DNA of 5,608 nucleotides, taken from assembly GCA_041987265.1 (NCBI GenBank), contig JBHIWT010000206.1:1-5608 (forward strand), in the 5' to 3' direction. A program made the translations under genes and the position numbers. Below, one piece after another: positions 5,303 through 5,608 of the stretch. Every line of letters begins with the position of its first letter. Position 1 is the stretch's first letter. Below the pieces are notes generated by a model that searched no databases, had not been told where the DNA came from, and saw only the letters and a program-made list of their open reading frames with translations. Origin of the DNA: IH12 sp041987265. GTDB lineage: Bacteria; Pseudomonadota; Alphaproteobacteria; Caulobacterales; Hyphomonadaceae.

Positions 5303-5608
5303 GTGTTCGGAAAGCGTACGTCTGCCGGCGGGCCGCCGGACATAGAGGCAGCGAAGCCGGCGGCTGCGCCGGCGAAACCGGAGGGCGCACCCAAACCGGC
5401 GGGCGCCGCTGCGACGAGCGCCGTACCGCCGCCGCCACCGCCGAAGGCCAAAGCGCCTGGCGGAGACGTTCCGCCGCCACCGCCGCCAAAAGCCGACGTT
5501 AAGCCGAAAGCGCCGGCGCCGAGCAAGTCGAGCAGCCGCACGCCTCCGCCTCCGCCGCCGAAGAAGGAAAAGATCGCGCGGGTCGATGAGCGTTCGGACG
5601 AGTATTAC
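5303..5608 (+). CDS. cpaF: CpaF/TadA pilus ATPase, N-terminal part, cut by window end
   Basis: The first 102 residues of the secretion ATPase that powers Flp pilus extension and retraction from the cytoplasmic face of the inner membrane. The frame opens at GTG 5303 and stays open to the last base. M-F-G-K-R is a typical CpaF start. R-S-D-E-Y-Y at 97-102 matches the segment that begins the conserved part of CpaF proteins, so the ATP-binding motifs lie beyond the window. Residues 6-90 are a Pro/Ala/Lys-rich, surely disordered leader with three exact PPPPPPK blocks (42-48, 57-63, 81-87). Residues 1-90 hold 15 Lys/Arg against 6 Asp/Glu, so the leader is clearly basic. The gene starts 9 bases after cpaE. 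The identification rests on context plus the two short end motifs, since the catalytic domain is not seen. Confidence 0.9.
   Translation, partial: MFGKRTSAGGPPDIEAAKPAAAPAKPEGAPKPAGAAATSAVPPPPPPKAKAPGGDVPPPPPPKADVKPKAPAPSKSSSRTPPPPPPKKEKIARVDERSDEYY
5325..5339 (+). other. Short GC-rich inverted repeat just inside cpaF
   Basis: CCGGCGGGCCGCCGG has two 7-base arms (CCGGCGG / CCGCCGG) around one G. As RNA it could fold with a 5-base-pair GC stem and a GGGCC loop, 19 bases after the cpaF GTG codon. It could tune initiation, but such repeats arise easily from Gly/Pro codons in GC-rich DNA. Confidence 0.3.
5426..5563 (+). repeat. Three PPPPPPK coding repeats in the CpaF leader
   Basis: Copies lie at 5426-5446, 5471-5491 and 5543-5563. 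The peptide is identical in all three, but the codons differ: CCG and CCA in the first two copies in different order, CCT and CCG in the third. The repeat is therefore kept, or was made, at protein level rather than being a fresh DNA duplication. Runs of Pro this long slow ribosomes and normally need elongation factor P. Confidence 0.85.

Noticed and set aside
5197..5541. Open frames of about 70-100 codons on both strands around the cpaE/cpaF junction
   Set aside because: They are shadows of the GC-rich cpaF leader; the frame from GTG 5303 gives the typical CpaF start and the R-S-D-E-Y-Y segment.

Overview
The window is a contiguous piece of a Flp/Tad (Cpa) type IVc pilus locus, with every gene on the + strand. 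The order is cpaA (3' end only), cpaB, cpaC, cpaD, cpaE, cpaF (5' end only), which is the classical alphaproteobacterial order. High GC, the compact cpaABCDEF arrangement, the CpaD-type lipoprotein and a near-consensus CtrA box all point to an alphaproteobacterium. A Caulobacterales/Hyphomonadaceae-like organism is my best guess, but the family is an inference.

Layout: 1-366 is the C-terminal part of the prepilin peptidase CpaA. Bases 367-468 are the only sizeable gap; it holds a probable CtrA-binding site (384-398) and the cpaB ribosome binding site. Then follow cpaB (469-1287), cpaC (1296-2798) and cpaD (2810-3472) with gaps of 8 and 11 bases. A 33-base gap that can encode an 11-residue micro-ORF ends in an ATGA overlap with cpaE (3506-5293). 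After 9 bases comes the start of cpaF at a GTG (5303 to the window end). No RNA gene, insertion sequence, CRISPR array or terminator was seen, and no gene-free stretch exceeds about 100 bases.

How the genes work together (family knowledge): CpaA matures the Flp prepilin. CpaC forms the outer-membrane secretin, helped by the lipoprotein CpaD. CpaB is the inner-membrane-anchored periplasmic component linked to the secretin. CpaE is the MinD/ParA-like protein that places the machine at a pole. CpaF is the ATPase that drives pilus extension and retraction.

The system itself is known. The distinctive points are in its cytoplasmic parts. CpaE starts with a roughly 190-residue, extremely acidic, apparently disordered tail, and its P-loop lacks the second lysine. 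CpaF starts with a basic, proline-rich tail carrying three exact PPPPPPK blocks. The opposite charges of these two neighbouring tails are the most testable new idea here.
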